A DNA stretch of 64,000 nt from Streptomyces violascens (lineage in GTDB: Bacteria > Actinomycetota > Actinomycetes > Streptomycetales > Streptomycetaceae), in NCBI RefSeq assembly GCF_014649955.1, contig NZ_BMUA01000008.1, positions 233,373 through 297,372 on the forward strand, read 5' to 3'. A program made the position numbers and the translations under genes. Shown in pieces: positions 1 to 6,656 of the stretch (its first letter is position 1; each line of letters opens with the position of its first letter). The notes below the pieces were generated by a model. It was not told where the DNA came from. It saw nothing but the letters and a program-made list of their open reading frames with translations, and did no database searches.

Positions 1-295
1 AGAAGCCCTCGCCCTCGATCTCGAAGACCGGGACGACGATGACCATCCCGGTCTCGCGGGCGAGTTCCTTCATCCGGGTGACGGTCGGGCCGTCCGGGAC
101 GGGTTCGGCCCAGCGGTAGTGCTCGGCCTCCTGCACCTGGCAGAAGTAGGGGGCGTTGAAGACCTCCTGAAAACCGATGATCTTCGCACCCTGCCGGGCC
201 GCCTCGCGGGCGTGTTCCTCATGTTTGGCGATCATGGAATCGGTGTCGCCGGTCCAGGTCGCCTGAACCAGTGCGGCGCGCACGACATTGGCCAT
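1..295 (-). CDS. Nitrilase-superfamily carbon-nitrogen hydrolase, N-terminal part
   Basis: The window edge cuts this gene, so only the first 98 codons are visible. The protein starts MANVVRAALVQA and runs into a typical nitrilase-fold strand carrying the catalytic Glu (KIIGFQEVFNAPYF), then GPTVTRMKELARETGMVIVVPVFE. Such enzymes hydrolyse non-peptide C-N bonds. The close similarity to actinobacterial beta-ureidopropionase-like proteins suggests reductive pyrimidine or hydantoin catabolism, but the Lys and Cys of the triad lie outside the window. The start is the ATG at 293-295, the only one compatible with the conserved first strand. The substrate is inference; the family is confident. Confidence 0.88.
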   Translation of the reverse strand, partial: MANVVRAALVQATWTGDTDSMIAKHEEHAREAARQGAKIIGFQEVFNAPYFCQVQEAEHYRWAEPVPDGPTVTRMKELARETGMVIVVPVFEIEGEGF

Positions 296-468
296 GAGCT
301 GCTCCTTCGACGGGTCGTCAGCCAGCCAAATCCACACGCGTAGATCCGTGTGTGGATGAGACCGTAAGGCGCGTCACGCACCGTGGCAAGACCATCGCAG
401 TTACGGCGAGGCTAATTGCGGGGCCACAGGTCAACCCCGGGTGGACGGCTCGCGTACCTGACGCCACG

Positions 469-969
469 TCACCTCGGGCGGGACTCGGCGGCCGGGAGGC
501 GGCGCCAGTTGCCGCGCCGGGCGTGCCGCAGCAGGACCGGGTCGTCTCCGACCACCACGGGGTGGCCGACCTCGGCGAGCAGCGGCAGGTCCGCCGCCTC
601 GTCCGCGTACGCGTAGCAGCGGGCGGCCAGGATGGCGTGTTCGCGCAGCAGGGCGCGGGCCGCGTACCCCTTGCCCTGGCCGATCATGGGGGCTCGCGGG
701 CGGGAGCAGAGCACGGCGTCGGGGGCGAGGTGCTGGACGACCGGTTCGAGTTCGGCGGCGCTCGCGGGCGAGACGAGCACGACGAGGTGGCCGAGGGCCG
801 CGTGGCCGTGCAGCGCCGCGAGGACCGGCGGGTGCCACAGCCGGCCGAGCGGCCCGGTGGCACCGGCCAGGTCCGGCGCGGCGAGCAGGGTGCCCTCCAC
901 GTCGAAGAAGGCGGCGGCGGTGGGCCGCTGCGGGCGGTCGTCGGGCCGGGGGCGGCGGGTCGTGTCCAT
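469..969 (-). CDS. HAD-superfamily (SerB-like, IB type) phosphatase, compact
   Basis: This 166-residue protein has all four HAD landmarks. Motif I is FFDVEGTLL, a Ser-containing motif II follows in VVLVSPASA, motif III is the Lys in IGQGKGYAARAL, and the motif IV acids are in YADEAADLPLL. A typical tail (VVVGDDPVLLRHARRGNWRRL) closes the fold. It should dephosphorylate a small phosphomonoester, but the substrate cannot be read from sequence. It is shorter than the usual HAD-IB length of about 220 residues, so the cap domain is minimal. I chose ATG at 967-969; an upstream TTG at 1005 has no usable ribosome-binding site. The longer overlapping frame at 431-1012 is a shadow. Confidence 0.75.
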   Translation of the reverse strand: MDTTRRPRPDDRPQRPTAAAFFDVEGTLLAAPDLAGATGPLGRLWHPPVLAALHGHAALGHLVVLVSPASAAELEPVVQHLAPDAVLCSRPRAPMIGQGKGYAARALLREHAILAARCYAYADEAADLPLLAEVGHPVVVGDDPVLLRHARRGNWRRLPAAESRPR

Positions 970-1053
970 TGCTACGGACCATGCCCAGCCCACCGCACGG
1001 CTCAATCCCCAATATTCAACGTTCTGTTGAACTCGTCCGGAAACCTGCCCGCG

Positions 1054-2319
1054 CTATCCGGACGTTCCCGGATTCTGCGCGTGGGTGAGCGTCTCCCAGG
1101 CGACGAAAAGGTCGTCGGTGCCGCCGGGGCGCTGCTGCTCGGCGAGCTCCTGCGTCTCGGGCAGCGTCAGGTGCAACCGGTTCTGGAGGTGGTTGAGCAG
1201 GACCTCGACGTCGGGGCCCATGGTCCGCTGGACGGTGCCGCCGCACAGCCAGGCCGGGGCCTCGGCGCCCAACTGGTAGCGGGCGTGGAACTCCAGGGCC
1301 TCCTTCAGCCGCTGGGCCGTCGGCCCGTACAGGTCGACGCCCTGCTGCCAGGCGGTCTCGGCGATGTGGCCGGAGGCGGCGAGGGCGTATCCGATGTGCA
1401 TGAAGTTGCGGCAGGTCTCCTGGCCGAGCCCGTCCTTGTACGTGCGCTGGCCGAACCAGTACGCCGCGAGCCTGTCCGGGGTGTTCATCGAGCCGCCGGG
1501 CGGCGGCTTGGGCAGCTTGCCGTCCGAGGCGAGGTAGAAGTAGGCGGGGAGCCGCGCCCGGTAGCGGTCGAGGGCCTCGTTGAAGATCTTCTGGTCCTCG
1601 ACGAACACGGCGATGCCGATGGCCGCGTCCGTCATCGCGAGTTCCCAATTCCCGTTGTAGTCGGGCACTTTGGCGGTCACGGCGGGCAGATACGCCGTGC
1701 GCAGCATCCGTTTGAAGCGCTGCACGGCCGGGCCCTGCCACTGCGGATAGCCCGCGTGCACGATGTCGGCGGCGCGTGCCCAGGTCGAGCCCGCCCAGGC
1801 GGTCTGGAGGTCGGCGTTGCCCTCGGTGTGCCGCTTGATCACCTGCGCCCACCCGTCCATGATCTCGACGGCCTTCTTGGCGTGCGCCTCATTGCCGTTG
1901 ACGGTCCACAGCAGCGCCTGGGTGTACGCGGCGACGGCGTCCTCGCGTTCGTCGAGACAGGCGGGCGGCCCCGCGTTCGGCGGGCAGGGGACGACCTCGG
2001 CGGGGTGCGGGGTGTAGGCGAGCGAGCCGTAACGGCTGGTCCGCATCTGCTCGTACGCCGAGCTCCACGGCTCCTGGCCGGCCCGCACCTTCGCCCGCAT
2101 CGTGTCGAGCTGGCTCCTGCCGACGACGACGCCGGGGTGGCGGAAGACCGGCGCCGCGGCGTTCGCGCGGCCCGCGGCGGAGGCTGAAGAGACGTGCGGG
2201 CCGGGCGCACAGGCGGCGAGCAGCGCGAGCACGCCGACAACGGCCACCAGCACGGGACGGCGGCGCCGAGGGAACTGCGACGGATTGGCCACGCTCCAAC
2301 GGTCGCCCCGGGCACCCAT
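1054..2319 (-). CDS. Alginate-lyase-family lipoprotein
   Basis: The protein of about 421 residues has a lipoprotein signal peptide (VLALLAACAPGP, lipidated Cys after LLAA), so it should be anchored outside the membrane. The body matches the all-alpha alginate lyase fold, with HPGVVVGRSQLDTMRAKV near the N-terminus, a central NGNWELAMTDAAIGIAVF helix and MNTPDRLAAYWFGQRTYKDGL. These proteins cleave or bind uronic-acid polysaccharides. Actual substrates of the Streptomyces members are mostly unknown. The start is ATG 2317-2319 (MGARGDRW); upstream in-frame codons reach 2364 but precede no better signal. It is monocistronic. Confidence 0.8.
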   Translation of the reverse strand: MGARGDRWSVANPSQFPRRRRPVLVAVVGVLALLAACAPGPHVSSASAAGRANAAAPVFRHPGVVVGRSQLDTMRAKVRAGQEPWSSAYEQMRTSRYGSLAYTPHPAEVVPCPPNAGPPACLDEREDAVAAYTQALLWTVNGNEAHAKKAVEIMDGWAQVIKRHTEGNADLQTAWAGSTWARAADIVHAGYPQWQGPAVQRFKRMLRTAYLPAVTAKVPDYNGNWELAMTDAAIGIAVFVEDQKIFNEALDRYRARLPAYFYLASDGKLPKPPPGGSMNTPDRLAAYWFGQRTYKDGLGQETCRNFMHIGYALAASGHIAETAWQQGVDLYGPTAQRLKEALEFHARYQLGAEAPAWLCGGTVQRTMGPDVEVLLNHLQNRLHLTLPETQELAEQQRPGGTDDLFVAWETLTHAQNPGTSG

Positions 2320-2428
2320 CCGCGCAGGATCTGTTGCGCCGAACAGGCAGCGCCCGGCCCCCACTCCGGGGCGCGGAGCCCCGGCGGCCGCCCTCGGCGC
2401 GGGCGCGGCCGACTGCCTCCGCAGGGGC

Positions 2429-2638
2429 TCAGCCCCGGCCGGCGATGCCCGACCGGCCCCGGACCGGTACGTATCCCAGGTCGGCGGGGCGATCGCCGGG
2501 CGACCAGCCGTCGAGGAGGTCGGACAGCTGGGGAGGCCAGATCTCGTTGTCGTACCGCAGGAGGAACACCGCGCCCAGCGGATCCCGGACGACGGTACGG
2601 GCCGCCTGCCTCGGGGTGCGGAGCCTCGGCGGTATCAC
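2429..2638 (-). CDS. Short Nudix-like N-terminal fragment coupled to the XRE gene
   Basis: The 69 residues begin with a GTG that overlaps the TGA of the upstream XRE gene (GTGA at 2635-2638), the classic arrangement for translational coupling. The first 30 residues (RQAARTVVRDPLGAVFLLRYDNE) look like the first strand of a Nudix hydrolase. No Nudix box (GX5EX7REUXEEXGU) follows, and the protein ends after a Gly/Arg-rich tail. I read it as a truncated Nudix relict that is probably still translated; it may instead be an unrelated small protein. Confidence 0.45.
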   Translation of the reverse strand: MIPPRLRTPRQAARTVVRDPLGAVFLLRYDNEIWPPQLSDLLDGWSPGDRPADLGYVPVRGRSGIAGRG

Positions 2639-2895
2639 GCGGCGACCGCGGGCGGCATCTCGCAGTCGCTCACGATCTCGTCCATGGACAGGCCGAGGAC
2701 CGAGGCCAGCGCCGCCACCGTGAAGAACGCGGGCGTCGGGGCGCGGCCCGTCTCGATCTTGCGGAGGGTCTCGGCGGAGAGGCCCGCCGCGGCCGCGATC
2801 TCCGTCATGCTGCGGTCGCCCCGCGCCGAGCGGAGCAACCGGCCGAGCCGTTCACCGCGTTGTCGCTCTGCGGGGGTCAGGGGGGTGCGGACCAT
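2635..2895 (-). CDS. XRE-family helix-turn-helix regulator
   Basis: The 86 residues are almost entirely one Cro/CI-type DNA-binding domain. The HTH is SMTEIAAAAGLSAETLRKIETGR, followed by PTPAFFTVAALASVLGLSMDEIV. Basic residues flank it at the N-terminus (LTPAERQRGERLGRLLRSAR). There is no effector domain, so it probably acts as a dimeric repressor, perhaps of its own operon. Its stop codon overlaps the start of the Nudix-like fragment at 2638, making the two a small transcription unit. Confidence 0.85.
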   Translation of the reverse strand: MVRTPLTPAERQRGERLGRLLRSARGDRSMTEIAAAAGLSAETLRKIETGRAPTPAFFTVAALASVLGLSMDEIVSDCEMPPAVAA

Positions 2896-2930
2896 TCTGG
2901 GATTCTAGGCGCTCGCGTGCGTGTGCGGTG

Positions 2931-2992
2931 AGTCGTCTGCGGGTCCGCCGTGGCTGGTCGCGCAGTTCCCCGCACCCCTGACAGGGGTTGCC
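2931..2992. repeat. Dispersed Streptomyces intergenic repeat, copy 1
   Basis: The stretch holds the element TCGCGCAGTTCCCCGC followed by ACCCCTGAC, preceded by GCGGGTCCGCCGTGGCTGG. A second copy lies at about 5691-5816. This motif family is scattered between Streptomyces genes. It is non-coding and probably forms a stem-loop in RNA. Here it lies between the XRE and HxlR transcription units. Confidence 0.6.
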
Positions 2993-3002
2993 GTTCAGCG
3001 GG

Positions 3003-3548
3003 CTACCGAGCTCGCTCGGCTCCACGCGCCCCTCGAAGGCGCTCGCCCTCAGGCCCCTGCTCCGACCAGCCCGGTACCTCGAACCGGACGGTCACGTCCC
3101 TGCGGTGGACCTCCTCGCCGCAGTCTCGGCACGTCACCGCGGGATCCAGGTCCGCGCCGCACTTGTGGCGCCACACCGTCGGCGGGACTTCGGCGAGGTG
3201 GCGGTCGCCCCACTTCATGAGCATCAGGAGGACCGGGCGGAGCTCCTGGCCCGCCGGGGTCGCGCGGTACTCGTAGCGGGCCGGGCGCTCGCTGTAGAGG
3301 GTGCGCTCCAGGACGCCGGCGTCCACGAGGGTGCGCAGCCGGGTGGTGAGGATGTCGCGGGGGGCGCCGGTGTTCTTGGCGATCGCGTCGAAGCGGTGCA
3401 CGCCGAAGAAGACCTCGCGCAGCACGAGCAGGGAGTACTTCTCGCCGACCACCGAGAGCGCGTCGGCGATCGAGCACGGCCGGGGGTTCTTGCCCCGCGC
3501 GGTACGCGACGGCTCGGGCTTGCGCTGCGGCTGCTCGGACACGTTCAT
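3003..3548 (-). CDS. HxlR-family transcriptional regulator with zinc-ribbon-like tail
   Basis: The protein has 181 residues. The winged-helix core is typical of HxlR (CSIADALSVVGEKYSLLVLREVFFGVHRFDAIAKNTG, then DILTTRLRTLVDAGVLER). The first Cys sits at the usual redox- or ligand-sensing position near residue 25. A C-terminal extension carries CGAD and CRDCGEE, a likely zinc ribbon. It is divergent from the thiolase at 3658, and the 109-bp gap holds inverted and direct repeats that fit an HxlR operator. It probably controls itself and the thiolase; the ligand is unknown. Confidence 0.88.
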   Translation of the reverse strand: MNVSEQPQRKPEPSRTARGKNPRPCSIADALSVVGEKYSLLVLREVFFGVHRFDAIAKNTGAPRDILTTRLRTLVDAGVLERTLYSERPARYEYRATPAGQELRPVLLMLMKWGDRHLAEVPPTVWRHKCGADLDPAVTCRDCGEEVHRRDVTVRFEVPGWSEQGPEGERLRGARGAERAR

Positions 3549-3585
3549 GGGGCCACGGTAGCCGAGCCGGACCCAGTCCGTTGGA

Positions 3586-3640
3586 TTTTCCTACTCACGG
3601 AGTTACAGTGAGTCCAGTTTTCCAACCTACTCATGAGTAG
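3586..3640. promoter_or_regulatory. Candidate HxlR operators between the divergent genes
   Basis: A perfect 14-bp palindrome, CTACTCATGAGTAG, lies at 3627-3640, 17 bp before the thiolase start. The half-site TTTTCC-n-TACTCA occurs twice: at 3586-3596 (TTTTCCTACTCA) and again as TTTTCCAACCTACTCA running into the palindrome. This spacing suggests two dimer sites that could repress both divergent promoters. The repeats are seen directly; the binding protein is inferred from the neighbouring HxlR gene. Confidence 0.55.
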
Positions 3641-3657
3641 AGCCGAGGGAGCGCATC

Positions 3658-4827
3658 ATGCGTGACGCCGTGATCGTGGAAGCCGTACGCACGCCGATCG
3701 GCAGGGGAAAGCCGGGCGGGGCCCTGTCGGGGACCCATCCGGTCGAGCTGCTCGCCCACACCCTGCGCACCCTGGTGGAGCGCAGCGGCATCGAACCGGC
3801 GCTCGTCGACGACGTCATCGGCGGCACCGTCGACCAGGTCGGCGAGCAGGCCATGAACACCACCCGGTACGCCTGGCTGTCGGCCGGGTTCCCGGACTCC
3901 GTGCCCGCGACGACGGTCGACCGGCAGTGCGGGTCCTCGCAGCAGGCGGTGCACTTCGCCGCGCAGGGCGTGATCTCCGGCGCGTACGACCTGGTCGTGG
4001 CCTGCGGAGTGGAGTCGATGAGCCGGGTGCCGATGTGGTCCAACGTGCCTGCCGGGAAGGACCCGTTCGGGCCGGGGGTCGCCGCGCGCTTCCCCGACGG
4101 ACTCGTCCCGCAGGGGATCAGTGCCGAGCTCATCGCCGCCAAGTGGTCGATCGGGCGGGAACAGATGGACGAGTTCGCCACCGCCTCGCACCGGAAGGCC
4201 GCGCGCGCCTGGGAGAGCGGCCTGTTCGCGGCGGAAACCGCGCCGATCGCCGGCCTCACCCGGGACGAGTCCGTACGCCCGGCCACCACCCCCGAGATCC
4301 TCGCCGGGCTCAATCCGTCGTTCGTGGACCCGGCCTTCGCCGAGCGGTTCCCGCAGATCGACTGGTCGGTGACGGCCGGCAACAGCAGCCCGACCAACGA
4401 CGGGGCGTCGGCGGTCCTGATCACCTCCAGCGAGACGGCCGCCCGGCTCGGGCTGCGCCCGCTCGCCCGGCTGCACAGCTTCGCCGTGACCGGCTCCGAC
4501 CCGGTCCTCATGCTGACCGGCGTCGTCCCGGCGACGGAGAAGGTGCTGCGCAAGGCGGGGCTCGACCTCGGCGACATCGACCTGTTCGAGGTCAACGAGG
4601 CGTTCGCCAGCGTGGTCCTGGCCTGGCAGCAGGAGACCGGTGCCGACCCGGCGAAGGTGAACGTGCACGGCGGCGCGATCGCACTCGGCCACCCGCTCGG
4701 CGCGAGCGGCACCCGCCTGATGACGACGCTGGTGCACGCGATGCGGGAGCGCGGGGCACGCTATGCGCTCCAGACCATGTGCGAAGCGGGCGGCCTCGCC
4801 AACGCGACGATCCTGGAGGCCATTTGA
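3658..4827 (+). CDS. Acetyl-CoA C-acetyltransferase (thiolase)
   Basis: This is a full-length 389-residue thiolase that condenses or cleaves acyl-CoA. The nucleophilic Cys is in TTVDRQCGSSQQAVHFAAQG, the catalytic His in NVHGGAIALGHPLGASGTRL, and the second Cys in QTMCEAGGLANATILEAI. The NEAF signature (FEVNEAFASVVLAW) is also present. The substrate could be acetoacetyl-CoA or a longer 3-ketoacyl-CoA. It stands alone downstream of a divergently transcribed HxlR regulator and its palindromic sites. The ATG at 3658 has a GGGAGCG Shine-Dalgarno. Confidence 0.93.
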   Translation: MRDAVIVEAVRTPIGRGKPGGALSGTHPVELLAHTLRTLVERSGIEPALVDDVIGGTVDQVGEQAMNTTRYAWLSAGFPDSVPATTVDRQCGSSQQAVHFAAQGVISGAYDLVVACGVESMSRVPMWSNVPAGKDPFGPGVAARFPDGLVPQGISAELIAAKWSIGREQMDEFATASHRKAARAWESGLFAAETAPIAGLTRDESVRPATTPEILAGLNPSFVDPAFAERFPQIDWSVTAGNSSPTNDGASAVLITSSETAARLGLRPLARLHSFAVTGSDPVLMLTGVVPATEKVLRKAGLDLGDIDLFEVNEAFASVVLAWQQETGADPAKVNVHGGAIALGHPLGASGTRLMTTLVHAMRERGARYALQTMCEAGGLANATILEAI

Positions 4828-4872
4828 ACCCACCCCGGCGGGACCCGGGCGCCCACCCCATTCAAATACCGG

Positions 4873-4878
4873 TATAGT
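4873..4878 (+). promoter_or_regulatory. Probable -10 element of a leaderless promoter
   Basis: TATAGT ends 7 bp before the ATG of the methionine aminopeptidase gene, so transcription would begin at or next to the start codon. No Shine-Dalgarno fits in the remaining AATTGGA. The hexamer is embedded in the palindrome ATACCGGTAT (4866-4875), which could be an operator. Confidence 0.55.
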
Positions 4879-4885
4879 AATTGGA

Positions 4886-5653
4886 ATGGTGGAGATCAAG
4901 AGCGATACCCAGATGGATGCGATGCGCGAGGCCGGCCGCGTGGTGGCACAGGCCCTGGCGGCGGCGCGGGAGGCGGCCGACGTCGGCGTCAGCCTCACCG
5001 AACTCGACGCCGCCGCGCGGGAGATCCTGTTCAAGGCGGGCGCCACGTCGCCGTTCCTCGACTATCACCCCGAGTTCGCGCCGGTCCCCTTCCCGGCCAC
5101 GGCGTGCATCTCCGTGAACGACGCGATCGTGCACGGCATCCCGGACGGCTACCGGCTGCGCGACGGCGACCTGGTCAGCGTCGACTTCGGCGCGGTCCTC
5201 GACGGGTGGGCCGGGGACTCGGCGATCAGCTTCACGGTCGGCCGGGCCCGGCCCGAGGACGTAACGCTCGTCGAGACGGCGTTCCGGGCGCTGGACGCGG
5301 GGATCGCGGCGGCGGTCGTCGGCAACCGCATCGGTGACATCGCGCACGCGATCGGGAAGGTCTGCCGGGGCGCGGGCTATGGCATCCCGGACGGGTTCGG
5401 CGGGCACGGCATCGGCCGCCACATGCACGAGGACCCGGCCGTGCCCAACGAGGGGCGGGCCGGGCGCGGCATGGTGCTGCGGCATGGGATGGTGCTGGCG
5501 ATCGAGCCGATGCTGATCGCCGACGGGAGCGATGCGTACTATCCGGCGGCCGACGGGTGGACTCTGCGCAGCCTGAGCGGGGCTCGAGCTGCCCATGCCG
5601 AGCACACGGTTGCCGTCACCGATGCCGGGCCCCGCATCCTCACCCTGCCCTAG
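4886..5653 (+). CDS. map: Type I methionine aminopeptidase
   Basis: This 255-residue cytosolic metalloprotease removes N-terminal Met from nascent proteins. The metal ligands of the pita-bread fold are visible: Asp in SVDFGAVLDGW, Asp in GWAGDSAISF, His in GGHGIGRHMHEDP, Glu in LAIEPMLI and Glu in AHAEHTVAVT. The region CISVNDAIVHGIPD is the usual substrate-side His segment. Streptomyces usually carry more than one copy, and this is probably an accessory one. The start is ATG 4886; an upstream in-frame extension to 4763 overlaps the thiolase and lacks homology. Its transcript is probably leaderless. Confidence 0.92.
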   Translation: MVEIKSDTQMDAMREAGRVVAQALAAAREAADVGVSLTELDAAAREILFKAGATSPFLDYHPEFAPVPFPATACISVNDAIVHGIPDGYRLRDGDLVSVDFGAVLDGWAGDSAISFTVGRARPEDVTLVETAFRALDAGIAAAVVGNRIGDIAHAIGKVCRGAGYGIPDGFGGHGIGRHMHEDPAVPNEGRAGRGMVLRHGMVLAIEPMLIADGSDAYYPAADGWTLRSLSGARAAHAEHTVAVTDAGPRILTLP

Positions 5654-5690
5654 CCGGCGGGCCTTTCGCTTCCGCGTGCTGTTCGGTCGG

Positions 5691-5816
5691 GTGCGGGTCC
5701 GTCGCGGCTTGTCGCGCAGTTCCCCGCGCCCCTGAAAAGCCCTCCCCCCGCGGCTGGTCGCGCCCACGCGGCGGAGCCGCACATTGATACCGGCACCGCG
5801 CCCCTGACAGGCCCCC
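5691..5816. repeat. Dispersed Streptomyces intergenic repeat, copy 2
   Basis: This copy contains TCGCGCAGTTCCCCGCGCCC, then GCGGCTGGTCGCGCCC, ACGCGGCGGAGCCGCACA and a final CACCGCGCCCCTGACAG. It is a longer form of the element at 2931-2992. It lies between the convergent methionine aminopeptidase and chitosanase genes and may act as a bidirectional terminator. Confidence 0.6.
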
Positions 5817-5826
5817 AAGGGTTGGC

Positions 5827-6507
5827 CTAGTTGTTGGCCAGGAACTGCTGGGTCAGGTCGTGGCCCAGGGTTCTTGCCGCGCTGTGGCTTTCGATCGGCT
5901 TTGACTGGGAGTTCTTGAACAGGATGTACGTGACGCCGGAGTCCGCGCCGCCCGTCTTCGGGTTCGGGTCCATGCCGAGCGCCTTGGCCGTGGCGTACGA
6001 CGCCTCACCGATGGTGTTGGTCGGGCCCGTGTCGCCCACGACTGCGTACTCGACCTTGTTGCGGTAGATGACGGCGACGACGCCTCCGCCCTTGATGCCG
6101 GACGAGGCGTAGTTCCAGATCGAGCCCGCGCTCGGCACCACCACGTACGGCAGCTTCTCCGCGCTGAGCGGCAGGCCGTTCGACTGGTGGAAGCGGGTGT
6201 CGGACTGAAACCAGGGGTCAGTGTCCTTGTTGCAGGCCGGGGTGATCTGGCCGTCGCAGTCGATGCCCAGTCCGGACTTCCAGAACACGGCGCCGTCCAT
6301 GCCGCAGACCGGCACGTCGGCCGCGGCCGAGGGGTCCTGCCTGTATTTGCCGTGGGAAATCTGGGAACAGGTCTCCACCTTGGCGAGGAGTTCGGCCGCC
6401 CCGGCCGTGCCCTCGGCCGCCGAGGCGGGCGCCGTGACGGGGAACGTTGCCGCGGCGAGCAGGGCGGCGCCGGATGCCGCGGCGAGGGCGAGCCTTCTGG
6501 TACGCAC
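5827..6507 (-). CDS. Secreted GH75 chitosanase
   Basis: This 226-residue protein has a Sec signal peptide (RRLALAAASGAALLAAATFPVTAPASA-AE). The mature part matches glycoside hydrolase family 75. Features include a conserved DGAVFWKSGLGIDCDG segment with likely catalytic acids, then TRFHQSNGLPLSAEKLPYVVVP and VEYAVVGDTGPTNTIGEAS. It should hydrolyse chitosan outside the cell and feed amino-sugar catabolism. The gene is monocistronic, and a palindrome just upstream suggests repression by a LacI- or ROK-type regulator. Confidence 0.88.
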   Translation of the reverse strand: MRTRRLALAAASGAALLAAATFPVTAPASAAEGTAGAAELLAKVETCSQISHGKYRQDPSAAADVPVCGMDGAVFWKSGLGIDCDGQITPACNKDTDPWFQSDTRFHQSNGLPLSAEKLPYVVVPSAGSIWNYASSGIKGGGVVAVIYRNKVEYAVVGDTGPTNTIGEASYATAKALGMDPNPKTGGADSGVTYILFKNSQSKPIESHSAARTLGHDLTQQFLANN

Positions 6508-6522
6508 CCGGGAACCCTTCTG

Positions 6523-6537
6523 TCAGAAACGTTTCCT
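6523..6537 (-). promoter_or_regulatory. Palindromic operator upstream of the chitosanase
   Basis: GAAACGTTTC at 6526-6535 is a perfect palindrome, extending to AGAAACGTTTCCT. It sits 16-30 bp upstream of the chitosanase start. It resembles sites bound by sugar-responsive LacI or ROK repressors such as those controlling Streptomyces chitosanases. The binding protein is inferred. Confidence 0.5.
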
Positions 6538-6656
6538 TAGCTATTGCGCACGTGAGCTGCCGCCAACCAAGATCGCCGACCCCGCGCAACAAGAGGCCCA
6601 TGGTTCCCGGCCGTTCAGGACGGGACCATGGGCCTCACCGGCGACGTCAGCCGGGG

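Noticed and set aside
431..1012. 193-residue frame overlapping the HAD gene
   Set aside because: It is an Arg/Pro-rich shadow of the real HAD frame with no domain.
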